DNA of 64,000 nucleotides from Planctomycetota bacterium (GCA_029259635.1 JAJDEU010000052.1:245513-309512), one strand, 5' to 3'. Positions 45,701-55,528 are shown, counted from the first letter of the stretch. The notes: generated by a model not told the origin, from the letters alone. A program made the numbers and translations.

Positions 45701-45825
45701 CGGATCGCGCGTTGGAAGAGCGAGCGCGCGAGAGTTTCGGTAATCTGCGCGCTCGCCATCCCGCGGAGGGCGGTTCCCTCACGCGCTACTTTGACGAGAC
45801 CCGTGCAGCGCCCAGCGATCACTAG
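42733..45825 (+). CDS. O-antigen ligase/polymerase-like membrane protein with TPR repeats
   Basis: 1030 residues. About a dozen hydrophobic segments in residues 30-555 include the Wzy/WaaL-type region RLFSLHPNLTGTFLA, TRSRTAWIA and GIGLNNYFAHGR with HPHNLLL, which is the family signature. The C-terminal third is helical with TPR-like units (ALEAWERARLLMPWG, EEARALYTRAIELAPTYP, QALEQIERALELDP). This architecture is known for O-antigen-ligase/TPR proteins. It probably links or extends a surface glycan in the inner membrane, with the TPR part outside or facing a partner. No neighbouring glycan operon is complete here. Confidence 0.85.
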   Translation: MHESAAELDEASGVLGGDAGGGFGVPIKSAAGVLASLLGLAALGGAFWIQVDLPTGGALGVLGLLTGASIALAVALRLIGRAPDAVALALAFFVSAIVGSLCAELPQFSSALSEGDSPSGVGIYAGFGLTAIAFFLINPASLTAGELAVLALVMFAAGNGKVWTRSNEYFFPMYAGLAAVSLIAIPTRTRELRSSPTARRLAYFALAFLLWIVVCGWQGEDPGRTDELFARLAAGAVAGYAAARVLTRDGVARALTIAALCGAAVFLAIPAVYDAVQVLELGQILRVTRLRLFSLHPNLTGTFLAAQLVLVSGLLFASRGWRRVTLLSIFLATLPALYLTRSRTAWIAALVGLAVLVLARRMSRRVWGGLTAAAIALFLAVLLIAPLREAVLRPSSSSQSLSQRIYLWDASARLVAENPLRGIGLNNYFAHGRTAVTPSYYDNTDKSLHPHNLLLAVAEGSGLIGLALFLCLIGLVFTLAIRAAGRDSERSGRAPPVGAVLLATLATLLGANMFDLGLSQTTFVPTLFWLIAGMVVALESDRGGEASAMAPSGMRPAWRLVAAAAFALLFAVRPFLGERYFRKGVELQGMENPEPALEAWERARLLMPWGTAPLIRSAQLATSSGNSEEARALYTRAIELAPTYPRYRYRYALLLSRMNKPVQALEQIERALELDPHSDEEGRFRLLYAELLARTERGAEAREQLKRVVLAMPDEVGVLENMRWQLPVRGGEPISIRELAIELGQELVAEAPSLVAWEIRRRGNHLCQMLRELGATDEALSILEGVQESAGTLDISLMRLLPGLRSDLGLEFLGDEEFKTDKYAGRLIAVDFEPLEAMQRAELGLAVSVDIYFERTFYQQQFGELYETAVVVGDDARVQRAIDGLLYFADVNSRVQHAADYAVRLSSQNRGAEALAYVAHGLAACDEVKLASHREQRALELARTALSIARRNGRSAPEQIEFLEDSVGGPTGGVTRRLFWIVCLLNLAKTDRALEERARESFGNLRARHPAEGGSLTRYFDETRAAPSDH

Positions 45826-45864
45826 AGCCAGCTGAACGACTGCTCCTCTATTCCCGACGACTCC

Positions 45865-46452
45865 ATGAAACGAACCCTCCCGCCGCTCGTCCTCGCGATC
45901 TTCTTTCTGGCCTGGCCGCAACTCGCTTGTCACACCATTTCGCTGCCCGGACCTACGAAGCCGGCCATCTCGGCTCAGCGTTCCGAACTCACAGCCGAAG
46001 TCATCCTGGAAACATCCAGCCGGGAGTATTCCTACAGCATGGGGGGGGCGTCGGCCGGCCTCGCCCATCGGTTCGAGATCGAAGTGGGGCCTACGCTCGT
46101 GCGTTACGCGAATGCCTATTGCGCGCGCGCCTTCGAACCGGGCGCGGAGCTGATGATTCGGATCGACCTCAAGCGCTTTTCTGTAGAGGGTGGTGCCGCG
46201 CACCTTCTGACCGAGTTCGAGGTTCTGCGCGCCGGCGAGCAGGTGTTCGCGAAGAGCTACGATGTGTCCGGTCCGCCGCGCCCCGGCTTGCCGGGCAATC
46301 CCAATCGAGAGCTCTCCGTCGGAGTCGCAGACGTGGGCTCGGTCGGGTCGACAAGGGAGTCTCTGCGGCGCACCCTGCACGACGTGATGACGCTGACGCT
46401 GGGCAGCTTTTTTAGCGACCTGCGGCCCGAGCTCAATCCGGCCAGCCGCTAG
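45865..46452 (+). CDS. Lipoprotein, function unknown
   Basis: 195 residues. The signal sequence (PLVLAIFFLAWPQLAC) ends in a lipobox LAC. The mature part has strands such as ELMIRIDLKRFSVEG and LLTEFEVLRAGEQVFAKSYDV, a pattern resembling auxiliary lipoproteins of transport systems, but the family is not certain. It follows the O-antigen-ligase-like gene by 39 bases and probably shares its transcript. Confidence 0.65.
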   Translation: MKRTLPPLVLAIFFLAWPQLACHTISLPGPTKPAISAQRSELTAEVILETSSREYSYSMGGASAGLAHRFEIEVGPTLVRYANAYCARAFEPGAELMIRIDLKRFSVEGGAAHLLTEFEVLRAGEQVFAKSYDVSGPPRPGLPGNPNRELSVGVADVGSVGSTRESLRRTLHDVMTLTLGSFFSDLRPELNPASR

Positions 46453-46453
46453 C

Positions 46454-46478
46454 GGGCCTCAAACGCCGGATGAGGCCC
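46454..46478 (+). terminator. Hairpin directly after the lipoprotein gene
   Basis: GGGCCTCA (46454-46461) pairs with TGAGGCCC (46471-46478) around a 9-base loop, right after the TAG stop. A second small palindrome CCGCTAGCGG overlaps the stop. There is no T-run, so this may be a Rho-dependent end or transcript-stabilising hairpin. Confidence 0.4.
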
Positions 46479-46541
46479 ACCCGCGCGGGTCCTCCCGGTC
46501 GGAATTTAGATCGGAGCGGAAGATCGCCGATAGCTCTTTTC

Positions 46542-47390
46542 ATGCTGCTCCAGGCTTGTCCCTCCTGCTCGCGTCAGTTCGACGTCTCCCATCTCGCGCC
46601 GGGAGATTCGGTTCGATGTATCTGCGACGTGCGCTTTACCGTTCGAGACTCGAAGGATCTTCGTGTTCAAGGACTGCGCTGTACCCACTGTGGAGCGCCG
46701 GTTCGTTCGCAAGATGAAGAGTGCACGTACTGCACGGCGGCGCTCGACGAGCGAACGCGCACGAGCTCGCGGTGTCCGAGCTGTCTGGAGCGACTCGATA
46801 AAGATGCGGCGCACTGCAGTGCTTGCGGAACGCGTATCAAGCCCGACGCGCTGCCGCCGATTCCCGCAGGCAAGGGTTGTCCGCGCTGCAAGGCCAAGCT
46901 CCAAATTCGATCGCTCGACGTTGTCCACGTGATCGAGTGCGAGGATTGTGGTGGCTTGTGGCTCGACCCGCAGGTCTTTACAAGCATGACGAACAAGGCT
47001 CGCCGCGGTCACCTCGAGATTGCCGGGAAAGAGCCGGAGGTCCGCGCGAAGAGTGGAGCCCGACCCGCGCAGTCCTACATCCCGTGTCTGGATTGCGGCG
47101 ACATGATGTTGCGCCGTCAATTCACGCATCGCGCTCGGCCGACCGGCGTGGTCCTCGACTACTGTCGCGATCACGGAATCTGGTTCGATGGAGAGGAGCT
47201 CTCCACCATTCTGGCCGCGATCCAGAACGGCTGGGACAATGCTCCGGACGAGAGCTTCATTCAGGAGGCGTTGCGACCGCGAGTAACCTTCGAGAAGCTA
47301 CCGAAAGGCGTGAAGCCGGATAGAAGCCGACGGGCACGCAATCCCTACATGGATTTATTGCATTCGCTCACGGATATCTTGTTCCACTGA
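46542..47390 (+). CDS. Multi-zinc-ribbon protein with TFIIB-type ribbons
   Basis: About 282 residues from ATG 46542; the frame is open to 46470 but the earlier part lacks a coding look. At least five Cys pairs are arranged in order: CPSC, RCIC, CTHC/CTYC, CPSC/CSAC, then two zf-TFIIB-type ribbons (CPRCKAKLQIRSLDVVHVIE with CEDCGGLWLD, and CLDCGDMM with YCRDHGIWFDGEEL). Zinc-ribbon proteins of this kind are common in bacteria with unknown roles, possibly in protein or nucleic-acid binding. It starts the next gene after the lipoprotein hairpin. Confidence 0.75.
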   Translation: MLLQACPSCSRQFDVSHLAPGDSVRCICDVRFTVRDSKDLRVQGLRCTHCGAPVRSQDEECTYCTAALDERTRTSSRCPSCLERLDKDAAHCSACGTRIKPDALPPIPAGKGCPRCKAKLQIRSLDVVHVIECEDCGGLWLDPQVFTSMTNKARRGHLEIAGKEPEVRAKSGARPAQSYIPCLDCGDMMLRRQFTHRARPTGVVLDYCRDHGIWFDGEELSTILAAIQNGWDNAPDESFIQEALRPRVTFEKLPKGVKPDRSRRARNPYMDLLHSLTDILFH

Positions 47391-47436
47391 GTGAGGCGAA
47401 GAATTTGGCGAAGCGATTCGCTACCTTCGAGCGATC

Positions 47437-47997
47437 ATGCAGAACAAGCGGCTCTCGAATCTCGCTCTCATCCTGGTACTAGGCGTTCTCTCGGAGGCCT
47501 GCGTTATGCCGGAAGCAACCCCGGCGGCGGACAAGTCCGCGGTGGAAGTTGCGGTGCAGCTGGCGGAGCCGGCGACGCGAAAGCGACCGTTTATCTCGCT
47601 CGAGTACGACGCCTATCGCGCCAGCGGAACCGGGTCCGTCAGCGGCCAAGCTTTCTTGCGCACGCGTGGAGGTGAGGTCAAGTTCGGCGCGGGATCGATG
47701 ATTCACCTCGTTCCCGTGACGAGCTATTCCTTCGAGTGGGTGGACCGCGAAGTGATCGGCGGCGAGAGCTTGGAGGGTCGCGATGCGAGAGCCGAGTTTT
47801 TCCACTGGACGGTTCGAGCGGATGGTTTCGGCGAGTTCCAAATCGATGAGCTCCCGGCCGGCGAGTATTTCGTCGCTGGAGAAGTACGCTGGGAAATTCG
47901 TGGCGCAGGCGGAGAGTTCTATCCCGCTGGCGGCTGGGCCCACGCGCGAGTGAAGGTGCGCGACGGCAAGACGACGCGAGCTGTTCTCACGCGCTGA
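47437..47997 (+). CDS. Lipoprotein with carboxypeptidase-regulatory-like fold
   Basis: 186 residues. The signal (LSNLALILVLGVLSEAC) ends in a lipobox. The mature chain has a beta-sandwich look: GSVSGQAFLRTRGGEV, FHWTVRADGFGEFQIDELPAGEYFVAGEV and ARVKVRDGKTTRAVLTR, which is the carboxypeptidase-regulatory or transthyretin-like pattern. It is a likely binding or structural protein at the outer membrane. It follows the zinc-ribbon gene by 46 bases and converges with the permease gene. Confidence 0.6.
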   Translation: MQNKRLSNLALILVLGVLSEACVMPEATPAADKSAVEVAVQLAEPATRKRPFISLEYDAYRASGTGSVSGQAFLRTRGGEVKFGAGSMIHLVPVTSYSFEWVDREVIGGESLEGRDARAEFFHWTVRADGFGEFQIDELPAGEYFVAGEVRWEIRGAGGEFYPAGGWAHARVKVRDGKTTRAVLTR

Positions 47998-48014
47998 CAC
48001 CAAGCGAAGGTGCG

Positions 48015-49463
48015 CTAGCTCAGTCGAATTGCTTGCAACGGATCGAGGCGCGACGCTCTCCACGCGGGAATCGCCGCGAACAACAACGTCAAGAATAACG
48101 TGCAGGCGAGAATGATCCCCACCGCGACCGGCTCGACCTGACTGGGAATCGTGTCGAAGCCGTAGAGCGTGCGGTCCAATATCTGAACGCCGATCAGTTC
48201 CGACAACCAGTGCTCGATCGAGTCGATGTTGTTTGCGGCGAGCGCTCCGACCCCGGCACCCGAGAGCGCGCCGAGCACGACATCCCACGTCGCGATCATC
48301 AAAAACAACGACATCAACTTGGAAGGTGTCGCGCCGAGCGCCATCAGAATTCCGATGTCCCGGCGCTTCTCGGTGATCATCATCGAGAGAATGGCAAAGA
48401 CGGTGAAACCGGCGACCATCAGAACCAAGCTCAGAACGATCGCCATGATCCTGCGTTGATTCTCAATCGAGAGGAGCAGGTTCGCGCGCTGGCTCTCCCA
48501 GGTGCGAACTTCCGGATGCCGCTGGGAGTTTCGCAGCAACCCACGCCTGCCCAGCTCCTCCGTCATCGTCACGCAGAGGTCTTCGCCGTCGCGCTCGTAG
48601 TCATAGAGGTCCACAGCAATTTCGCTGTAGGGCCGATCGCCGCCGACGAACTCCCCGAGCACGAGCCGGTCGAGGTAGACCCGCGTCAGGTCGGAGTCAT
48701 TCTCGCCAGAACGAAAGCTGCCGGTAACGGTCAGAGCCTGTCGGCGCTGTTCGACTTGGCCGGTCTCCTCATCCGGTAGGGCGGTGAGCACTTCGATCAC
48801 GTCGCCGTGGTTCAGTCCCAGCGCCGAATAGAGTTGCTCGCCAACCACGGCGCCCGGCGGGCCACCATCGCGGACATGAAAGGGGAACAGCGGGTTGTCA
48901 ACGGGCGCGCCCCCGGCTTGCGGTTCACGTTGCAAGGCGGCGAACAGCTCGCTCGTATCCAACTCGTCTTGAACGGTCGCATCGAGCTTGTAGCCATAAC
49001 GCGCAAGCCAAGCGGCGAGCGAGACCGAAACGATGCGCTCGCTCGTGAGCACGTCGACGCCCACCATTTGAACTCCGGCCAGAGTGACCTTGGCCGTGCG
49101 AGCCAAAATACCTCCGCCCGATTCCGCGCGCAGTCCGCTGTCCGCAAAGCCCGGTCGTTCGAGCAAGCCGTAGTAGGACAGTCGCGCCGTGCTCGCGCGA
49201 ACGCGCTCATCCGCCCGAAGGACCTGCAACATCTCAGTCAGGTTGTCGCGAACCTCCATCCCGTCGGCGCGCCGCAGGAAGACCGGGGTGACCACAACGT
49301 CCGACATACTGCCGCGCAAGAAGTCCCGGTGTTCCTGCAGGAAGCCGGTCATGATCGACAGAATCATCACCAGCGCGCCGACCGCCAGGAAGAGTCCGAC
49401 GATGGCGATCAGGTTGGTGCGGCGCGAGGTTAGATAGCGCCAGCTGAGGAAGTAGCGGAACAT
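48015..49463 (-). CDS. FtsX/LolC-like ABC permease subunit
   Basis: 482 residues. N-terminal cytoplasmic start SWRYLTSRRTNLIAIVGLFLAVGAL, one membrane segment, a large periplasmic domain of about 280 residues, then three C-terminal segments with MITEKRRDIGILMALGATPSKLMSLF, the FtsX-family coupling helix region, and a closing IPAWRASRLDPLQAIRL. This is the LolC/LolE type that releases lipoproteins from the inner membrane. No LolD ATPase is adjacent in the window, so the partner must be elsewhere. tRNA-Arg lies just upstream of its start. Confidence 0.8.
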   Translation of the reverse strand: MFRYFLSWRYLTSRRTNLIAIVGLFLAVGALVMILSIMTGFLQEHRDFLRGSMSDVVVTPVFLRRADGMEVRDNLTEMLQVLRADERVRASTARLSYYGLLERPGFADSGLRAESGGGILARTAKVTLAGVQMVGVDVLTSERIVSVSLAAWLARYGYKLDATVQDELDTSELFAALQREPQAGGAPVDNPLFPFHVRDGGPPGAVVGEQLYSALGLNHGDVIEVLTALPDEETGQVEQRRQALTVTGSFRSGENDSDLTRVYLDRLVLGEFVGGDRPYSEIAVDLYDYERDGEDLCVTMTEELGRRGLLRNSQRHPEVRTWESQRANLLLSIENQRRIMAIVLSLVLMVAGFTVFAILSMMITEKRRDIGILMALGATPSKLMSLFLMIATWDVVLGALSGAGVGALAANNIDSIEHWLSELIGVQILDRTLYGFDTIPSQVEPVAVGIILACTLFLTLLFAAIPAWRASRLDPLQAIRLS

Positions 49464-49528
49464 TTCGGTGGGGCCGGGGGGGAGCTCGGCCCGGGGTCGA
49501 TCCTGATCAAAGCGGAGCCCGCTCGCAA

Positions 49529-49605
49529 TGGCGCGCCCGACAGGACTCGAACCTGTGACTTCCGGATTAGAAATCCGGTGCTCTATCCAGCTGAGCTACG
49601 GGCGC
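49529..49605 (-). tRNA. tRNA-Arg (TCT anticodon)
   Basis: On the minus strand GCGCCCG pairs with CGGGCGC as acceptor, the anticodon arm CCGGA-TTTCTAA-TCCGG carries TCT, and the T arm is ACAGG/CCTGT with TTCGAGT. The 3' CCA is encoded at 49529-49531. It reads AGA codons. Confidence 0.97.
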
Positions 49606-49739
49606 GACGGCGAAGAGGATAGCGGCAACCGTCCAGGCGGCCTAGCCTGGGTCTTTCCAAGTCAGTGAGCCTGTAGAATTAGTGAGGACGCACTTCGTTC
49701 TCCATTCCGAAACAGTGCAAACTGTCGGCTGTCCCGCTG

Positions 49740-51008
49740 ATGATCACTCTCCTCGCACTCCTCTTAGCCGCACCTCAAGGAGTCGATTCTCTCGGTTCAG
49801 ACTCTCTGGAAGCGCCGCCCCACGTCATGGTGGTTTGGATCGACGACGTCGGACGCAGGGACTGGGACGACTGCGAGCTCCCCAAGCTGCATCGATTGGA
49901 AGCCTCTGGGCTCAGCTTTTCGCGCGCCTACGCGAATCCCTACTGCTCGCCCACGCGGTTTACCGCTCAGTTCGGCGTGTATGGTTTTCGTCGCGGAATC
50001 GTTCGGCCCATTCGAGACATCGAAGCGGTTGCGATTCCAGAGGGCGAGCTCACCTCCCTCGGCCAGGTCTTTAAGGACGAGGGCTTCGCGACCCTTCAGG
50101 CGGGCAAGTGGCATCTCTCCAGCGCTCCAACCATGGGAGCGGATGAGTTTCTCCGCGCTCCTAATCTGTTCGGTTACGACGATGCGCTGGCCTGGTCTCG
50201 GGGCAACCTCGCCTTGGATGGGGGCGTGGGCCACTTCGAATGGATGCGCTACGACAACGGCGTGAAGAGCAAGGAAACGACCTACAGCGCAACCGCGATC
50301 GTCGACTCCGCGCGGGCCTGGTGGCGAGAGACCTCCGGACCCAAGTTCGCCAACGTCTGTTTCAACACACCGCACGTCCCGCACGAAGCTCCGCCCCGCA
50401 ACCTCTTGCCTCCCGACCACCCGACTCCGGTCACCGACCGCGAGAAGTACGAGAGCGCACTCTTGGCGCTGGGCACGGAGCTCGAGCGCCTGCTAGAAGT
50501 CGTCGACCTCACAAAAACCTTTGTCTTCGTGATCTCGGATAACGGAACTCCCGGTTCCGTCGCGCGCGTGGACAATCGGGAGAAGGGCTCGATCTACGAA
50601 GGTGGCATTCACGTCCCGATGTTCGTCCTCGGACCGGGCATCGCTCCCGGCACGGACGAGCGGCTGGTGCACACCGTCGATCTGCAGGCCACTCTGATCG
50701 AACTACTCGGTTTCGAGCACGTCGCGCCGAGCGACGGAGTCTCCTTCGCGAGTTCCCTCTCTCCCGAAATCTCGAGCACGCCCGAACGCGACTGGGTGTA
50801 CTGCGAGCGGGGTCGCCCCAATGGACCGAGACCTTTTAAAAAATGGTTCCGGACCATTCGCCACAAGGATGGCTACAAGCTGACCGTGCGCGAAGTGCGC
50901 GGCGAGATCGTCGAAGAGCTCTGGCTACTTCCCAACGAGAACGAGCCGGTCATCGATGCCAAAAAGTCCGCCGAACTGCGCGCGATCATGGACGCCGTGA
51001 CGGACTGA
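49740..51008 (+). CDS. Type I sulfatase (arylsulfatase-like), exported
   Basis: 422 residues. A short signal-like N-terminus (ITLLALLLAAP) is followed by the sulfatase metal-binding start VMVVWIDDVGRRDW and the modification motif CSPTR (Cys69) that is converted to formylglycine. Further family segments are QAGKWHLSSAP, VISDNGTPG and YEGGIHVPMFV, all in the expected order. It would hydrolyse sulfate esters, probably from polysaccharides, in the periplasm. The FGE-like domain at 31299-34763 lacks the catalytic cysteines, so activation must use another enzyme. Confidence 0.9.
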   Translation: MITLLALLLAAPQGVDSLGSDSLEAPPHVMVVWIDDVGRRDWDDCELPKLHRLEASGLSFSRAYANPYCSPTRFTAQFGVYGFRRGIVRPIRDIEAVAIPEGELTSLGQVFKDEGFATLQAGKWHLSSAPTMGADEFLRAPNLFGYDDALAWSRGNLALDGGVGHFEWMRYDNGVKSKETTYSATAIVDSARAWWRETSGPKFANVCFNTPHVPHEAPPRNLLPPDHPTPVTDREKYESALLALGTELERLLEVVDLTKTFVFVISDNGTPGSVARVDNREKGSIYEGGIHVPMFVLGPGIAPGTDERLVHTVDLQATLIELLGFEHVAPSDGVSFASSLSPEISSTPERDWVYCERGRPNGPRPFKKWFRTIRHKDGYKLTVREVRGEIVEELWLLPNENEPVIDAKKSAELRAIMDAVTD

Positions 51009-51179
51009 GGATCGCTGCGTCAGCCTCGCGCTGCGATGGTTATTCTAGTGTCACGGATCCAAGGGGAAGCGCGCCGGTAAATTGCGGGACGCCGTGAACC
51101 GGCGGTTCAGAAGTGCGTTGTACTTCCTTGAAAAAACCGACCGAGTCACTCCACTGCGGCTCAAGTTCGAATAACCATC

Positions 51180-52052
51180 ATGCTCCCTCGCTGCTTCAAC
51201 TTATGGGTTCTCGCCGTCGTCCTCTTCGGTGCGGTGGACTTGAGGCCCGCGAGTGCGGAATCCGGTCGAGAGCCGGCACCCGTTCCGCTAGAACCCGAAG
51301 TTAAAGTTGGTTCCGAGGCCTTCTTTGTAGCCAGCGTGGATCCGCGGATTTCTTGTAGGGCCTCCGTTGCACCCGGCCGTCAAGAACTGTTCTTGAGCTA
51401 CTCGCATTCCGAAACGGGACGGCTCGCCACGGTTTTCGAGAGTCAGGCCTACGACCTCAACTACGAACCGACGACCGTTGCTCACGTCGGAGACAATCAG
51501 ATTCTCGTGGCCGGAAAGCGCGCGAACGGAGCCACGGCCATCGAGTGGTGGTTGCTTAAGCCGCCGACACTGGTTTCGACAAGTGATCCACTCAAGATCG
51601 AGCTCGACCCGAGGCTAGAGCGGAAGGTTCTTCTCGACGGTCATGCGGCCGGCCGCTCCGTAGTCCAGGCGATGTTCGTCGCTCTCGGTACTGCGGCTGA
51701 CCGGCAAGCCTTCGTTCTCTTTCACGATAGCCGGGATTTATACTCGTTGAATTTTCGAACGAATCAGCTGGCGCTTGTCGCCTCCCCGCAGTTGGTAGAA
51801 GGGGCGATGCATGTTACCGAGCTCTCCGCCGACCTCTGGCGATTCGTGATTGCAGGAGAGCACATTGAGCGCGGCTATATTTACCGGTTCAGCGCGGGAG
51901 AGTGCATTCCGACAGGACCGAATTTGCACCTATCGGACTCGGACCGCGACGGTCGTATCGACGACCATGAAATGATTGGCGAACGCGAATGGTTCGCCCG
52001 CGACTATTCGAATTCCTCCACGTGGGTTCGACACGTCAAGTTGGTGCCTTAG
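51180..52052 (+). CDS. Secreted protein with an EF-hand-like motif
   Basis: 290 residues. Signal peptide NLWVLAVVLFGAV ending near RPASA. The mature part is mixed beta structure with no recognised domain. Near the C-terminus DSDRDGRIDDHEM fits a calcium-binding EF-hand-like loop (DxDxDGxIxxxE), as found in dockerin-type and planctomycete secreted proteins. An RNA stem candidate, CGCCGGT with ACCGGCG, lies upstream in the 171-base gap after the sulfatase. Function unknown. Confidence 0.6.
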   Translation: MLPRCFNLWVLAVVLFGAVDLRPASAESGREPAPVPLEPEVKVGSEAFFVASVDPRISCRASVAPGRQELFLSYSHSETGRLATVFESQAYDLNYEPTTVAHVGDNQILVAGKRANGATAIEWWLLKPPTLVSTSDPLKIELDPRLERKVLLDGHAAGRSVVQAMFVALGTAADRQAFVLFHDSRDLYSLNFRTNQLALVASPQLVEGAMHVTELSADLWRFVIAGEHIERGYIYRFSAGECIPTGPNLHLSDSDRDGRIDDHEMIGEREWFARDYSNSSTWVRHVKLVP

Positions 52053-52059
52053 CCGACGC

Positions 52060-52087
52060 GAATGACTTTCACTACGGGCAGCTAGAG
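52060..52087 (-). repeat. Partial second copy of the palindrome end
   Basis: Read on the minus strand these 28 bases match 42541-42568 at 26 positions: CTCTAGCTGCCCGT followed by GAAAGTCATTC, with two differences in the middle. It lies between the 51180 gene and the P-loop gene and its CTAG contains the stop of the latter. The rest of the palindrome is not recognisable here. Confidence 0.6.
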
Positions 52088-52648
52088 CTCGTGGTCGGAT
52101 TCGCGCCGAGCAACGACCTTCTGCAAGGCATCACGGTAATGCGCTCTCCACTCGTCGAGGGTTTCGATCCGGACAACCCGCTCCGCTAACTCTGGGGACT
52201 GGAGCATCGCGAGCAACTTCGGGCGCAACTCGCGGTGAACGCGCCAGATGATTTTGTAGAGCTTCCAGGTGGCGAGCGGGCCGGCTTCGGAACAGCCGGG
52301 CGCGAGCTCAGAGCGAGTTCGCCAGAGGGCGGTGAGCTGGCGCTTGGTGGCCCACCAGAAGTGGCGCCAGAGCGGGAAGTCCACGTAGACGATGACGGTC
52401 GCGCGATGGAAGCGGCGCTCGATGACGTCGAGGGAGCCGAAGCCGTCGATGATCCACGCGTCGGTGGCTGCCCAGCCCTCGAGGATCTCGGTCGTCTCGC
52501 TCTCGGGTCGGCGCCGCATGCCCGCGACGTACTGAATCGAGTCCACATGGTGGAGCGGGAGGCCGGAGAGCTCGGCGAAGCGGCGTGCCAGAGTGGTCTT
52601 GCCACCGCCGCCGTTGCCGATGATTGCGATTCGCGCTTGGGAAGGCAT
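52082..52648 (-). CDS. P-loop kinase, adenylate-kinase/FlaR-like
   Basis: 188 residues. Walker A reads IIGNGGGGKTTLARRFAEL (about 9-27). The middle has AWIIDGFGSLDVIERRFHRA and VIVYVDFPLWRHFWWATKRQ, the pattern of the small adenylate-kinase-like family that includes FlaR and topology-modulation proteins. It is probably a nucleotide or small-molecule kinase of unknown substrate. tRNA-Pro lies 30 bases upstream of its start on the same strand. Confidence 0.75.
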   Translation of the reverse strand: MPSQARIAIIGNGGGGKTTLARRFAELSGLPLHHVDSIQYVAGMRRRPESETTEILEGWAATDAWIIDGFGSLDVIERRFHRATVIVYVDFPLWRHFWWATKRQLTALWRTRSELAPGCSEAGPLATWKLYKIIWRVHRELRPKLLAMLQSPELAERVVRIETLDEWRAHYRDALQKVVARRESDHEL

Positions 52649-52678
52649 GGCAAGCCGAGGGGCTGCCCGGCGGGTGGG

Positions 52679-52754
52679 TGGTCGGGGAGATGGGACTCGA
52701 ACCCACGGCTCGCGACTCCCAAAGCCGCGTCTCTACCAACTGAGGTACTCCCCG
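52679..52754 (-). tRNA. tRNA-Pro (TGG anticodon)
   Basis: On the minus strand the acceptor CGGGGAG pairs with CTCCCCG, the anticodon arm GCGGC-TTTGGGA-GTCGC carries TGG, and the T arm is GTGGG/CCCAT around TTCGAGT. CCA is encoded at 52679-52681. It reads CCA and probably other CCN codons. Confidence 0.95.
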
Positions 52755-52882
52755 ATAAGAGAACGAGAGTAACGAAGCGAGCGGCAATGGGCGAGTTCAA
52801 GGTGGCGCCAGGAGGTGCCGCCGTTCAGAATCTTCGGCCCGAGGTTCGAGCGATAGGCGCTCCGTGCTTCGTGACAGCCCCT

Positions 52883-54187
<1,305 letters not shown>

Positions 54188-54193
54188 CACGTC

Positions 54194-54934
54194 TTGAGCG
54201 AAACGCCCTTCCATGGGAGCGAGCCACCGCAGCTCGCCGTCATTGTCCCCACGTTGAATGAGGCCGCCGCTCTGCCGCGACTTTTGGCCAGCTTGGAAGG
54301 GGAGGCCGCTGAGGTCATCGTCGTGGATGGCGGCAGCACAGACGGGACCCAGGACCGAGCGCGCAAAGCCGGAGCTCAAGTCCTCTGCACGGAACCCGGC
54401 CGCGGCCGCCAGCTCGCCGCTGGTGCTCGCGCGGCCACCGCCGACCTCTTCGCCTTTCTCCACGCGGACTCCGTACTCGAGCCCGGCGCGCTCGCCGCCG
54501 TTCGCACCGCGTTCGCGGACTCCGAGCTAGTTGCTGCCGGTTTGAAGCAGGTCATCGATAGCGATCGGATAATCTTCCGCTGGATCGAGAGCGCCGCCAA
54601 CCGCCGCGTCCGGAGAAAAGGAATGATCTATGGCGACTCGGGCTTGGTGGTCCAAAGGAGCGCCTATCGCGCCGCCGGCGGATTTCCGGCCTTTCCGATC
54701 TTCGAAGATGTCGAGCTCTCGTCGCATTTGCGCGGACTCGGCCGCGTCGGCCTGATCGAATCCGCGACGCTGCGAATCTCGTCGAGGCGCTGGGATCGCG
54801 AAGGCGTCGTGCGTTGCACCGCTCGAAACTGGTTGCTGAGAGCAGCTTTCTTTTTTGGTCTGGAGCCTCACCGCCTCGCCGGGCATTATGAATCCGAAGC
54901 GTCCGCCACATTCGGCCGAACGCGCGGGCGTTGA
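54194..54934 (+). CDS. Glycosyltransferase family 2 (TIGR04283-like)
   Basis: 246 residues from a TTG at 54194, 6 bases after purD. The GT-A start reads LAVIVPTLNEAAALPRLLASL, with VIVVDGGSTDGT and the divalent-metal DxD-like FLHADSVLEPGAL. Later GMIYGDSGLVVQRSAY and FPIFEDVELSSHL fit the TIGR04283 group. Tight linkage to purD is unlikely to mean shared function. The acceptor is unknown. Confidence 0.8.
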   Translation: MSETPFHGSEPPQLAVIVPTLNEAAALPRLLASLEGEAAEVIVVDGGSTDGTQDRARKAGAQVLCTEPGRGRQLAAGARAATADLFAFLHADSVLEPGALAAVRTAFADSELVAAGLKQVIDSDRIIFRWIESAANRRVRRKGMIYGDSGLVVQRSAYRAAGGFPAFPIFEDVELSSHLRGLGRVGLIESATLRISSRRWDREGVVRCTARNWLLRAAFFFGLEPHRLAGHYESEASATFGRTRGR

Positions 54935-54991
54935 GCTCTCGATCGAGAACCGGCCCAGTCCAGTGAAACCGCGAGTCGCAAGAGAACGGGC

Positions 54992-55528
54992 ATGAAACAG
55001 GAAGCCATTCGCGCCGCTTTCGAGGAGTACATGCGCTCCAACTCTCTGCGCATGACGCCCCAACGTTGGCGAATCTTCGACCGCGTGTTCGCAACCCACG
55101 ATCACTTCTCCGCCGAGACCCTGTACTCGTGGCTACGCGCAGAGGACAGCTCGCTCGCTTCCCGGGCCACCGTCTATCGCACGTTGACCATGCTCGTCGA
55201 GGGACACTTCCTCGACAGCTTCGACAGCGGAACCGGCGAGCTGCTCTATGAGCACGTCATGGGGCATCGCCACCACGATCACTTGGTCTGCCTGGACTGC
55301 GGAAAGATCGAAGAGTTCTTCGACGATCGCATCGAAGAGCTGCAGCTTGAGATTGCCGAGAAGTTTGGCTTCGCTCTCCTAGAGCACGAGCATAATCTGC
55401 GCGGTCGGTGCCGTGCCTGTCGCGCGAAGCATGAGCGCGAGCAGAAGAAGTCGGTGAAGGCCGAGCCTCAAGCGCCCAAGCGGGCGAAGCGGGCCAAGTC
55501 GAAGCGTCAGGAACCGTTGAAGTCGTAG
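54992..55528 (+). CDS. Fur-family metalloregulator with basic C-terminal tail
   Basis: 178 residues. The winged helix starts with MTPQRWRIFDRVFATHDHFSAETLY and RATVYRTLTMLVE. The metal region HRHHDHLVCLDCGKIEEFFDD with a CRACRAKH pair provides the structural zinc site. The length without the tail is normal. About 30 extra residues at the end (KRAKRAKSKR) are strongly basic, which could add DNA affinity. Which metal it senses cannot be told. Its last 22 bases overlap the 3' end of the convergent DUF3568 gene. Confidence 0.88.
   Translation: MKQEAIRAAFEEYMRSNSLRMTPQRWRIFDRVFATHDHFSAETLYSWLRAEDSSLASRATVYRTLTMLVEGHFLDSFDSGTGELLYEHVMGHRHHDHLVCLDCGKIEEFFDDRIEELQLEIAEKFGFALLEHEHNLRGRCRACRAKHEREQKKSVKAEPQAPKRAKRAKSKRQEPLKS

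Noticed and set aside
52235..52882. Upstream extension of the purD frame
   Set aside because: It runs through tRNA-Pro and the P-loop kinase gene; PurD clearly begins at ATG 52883.
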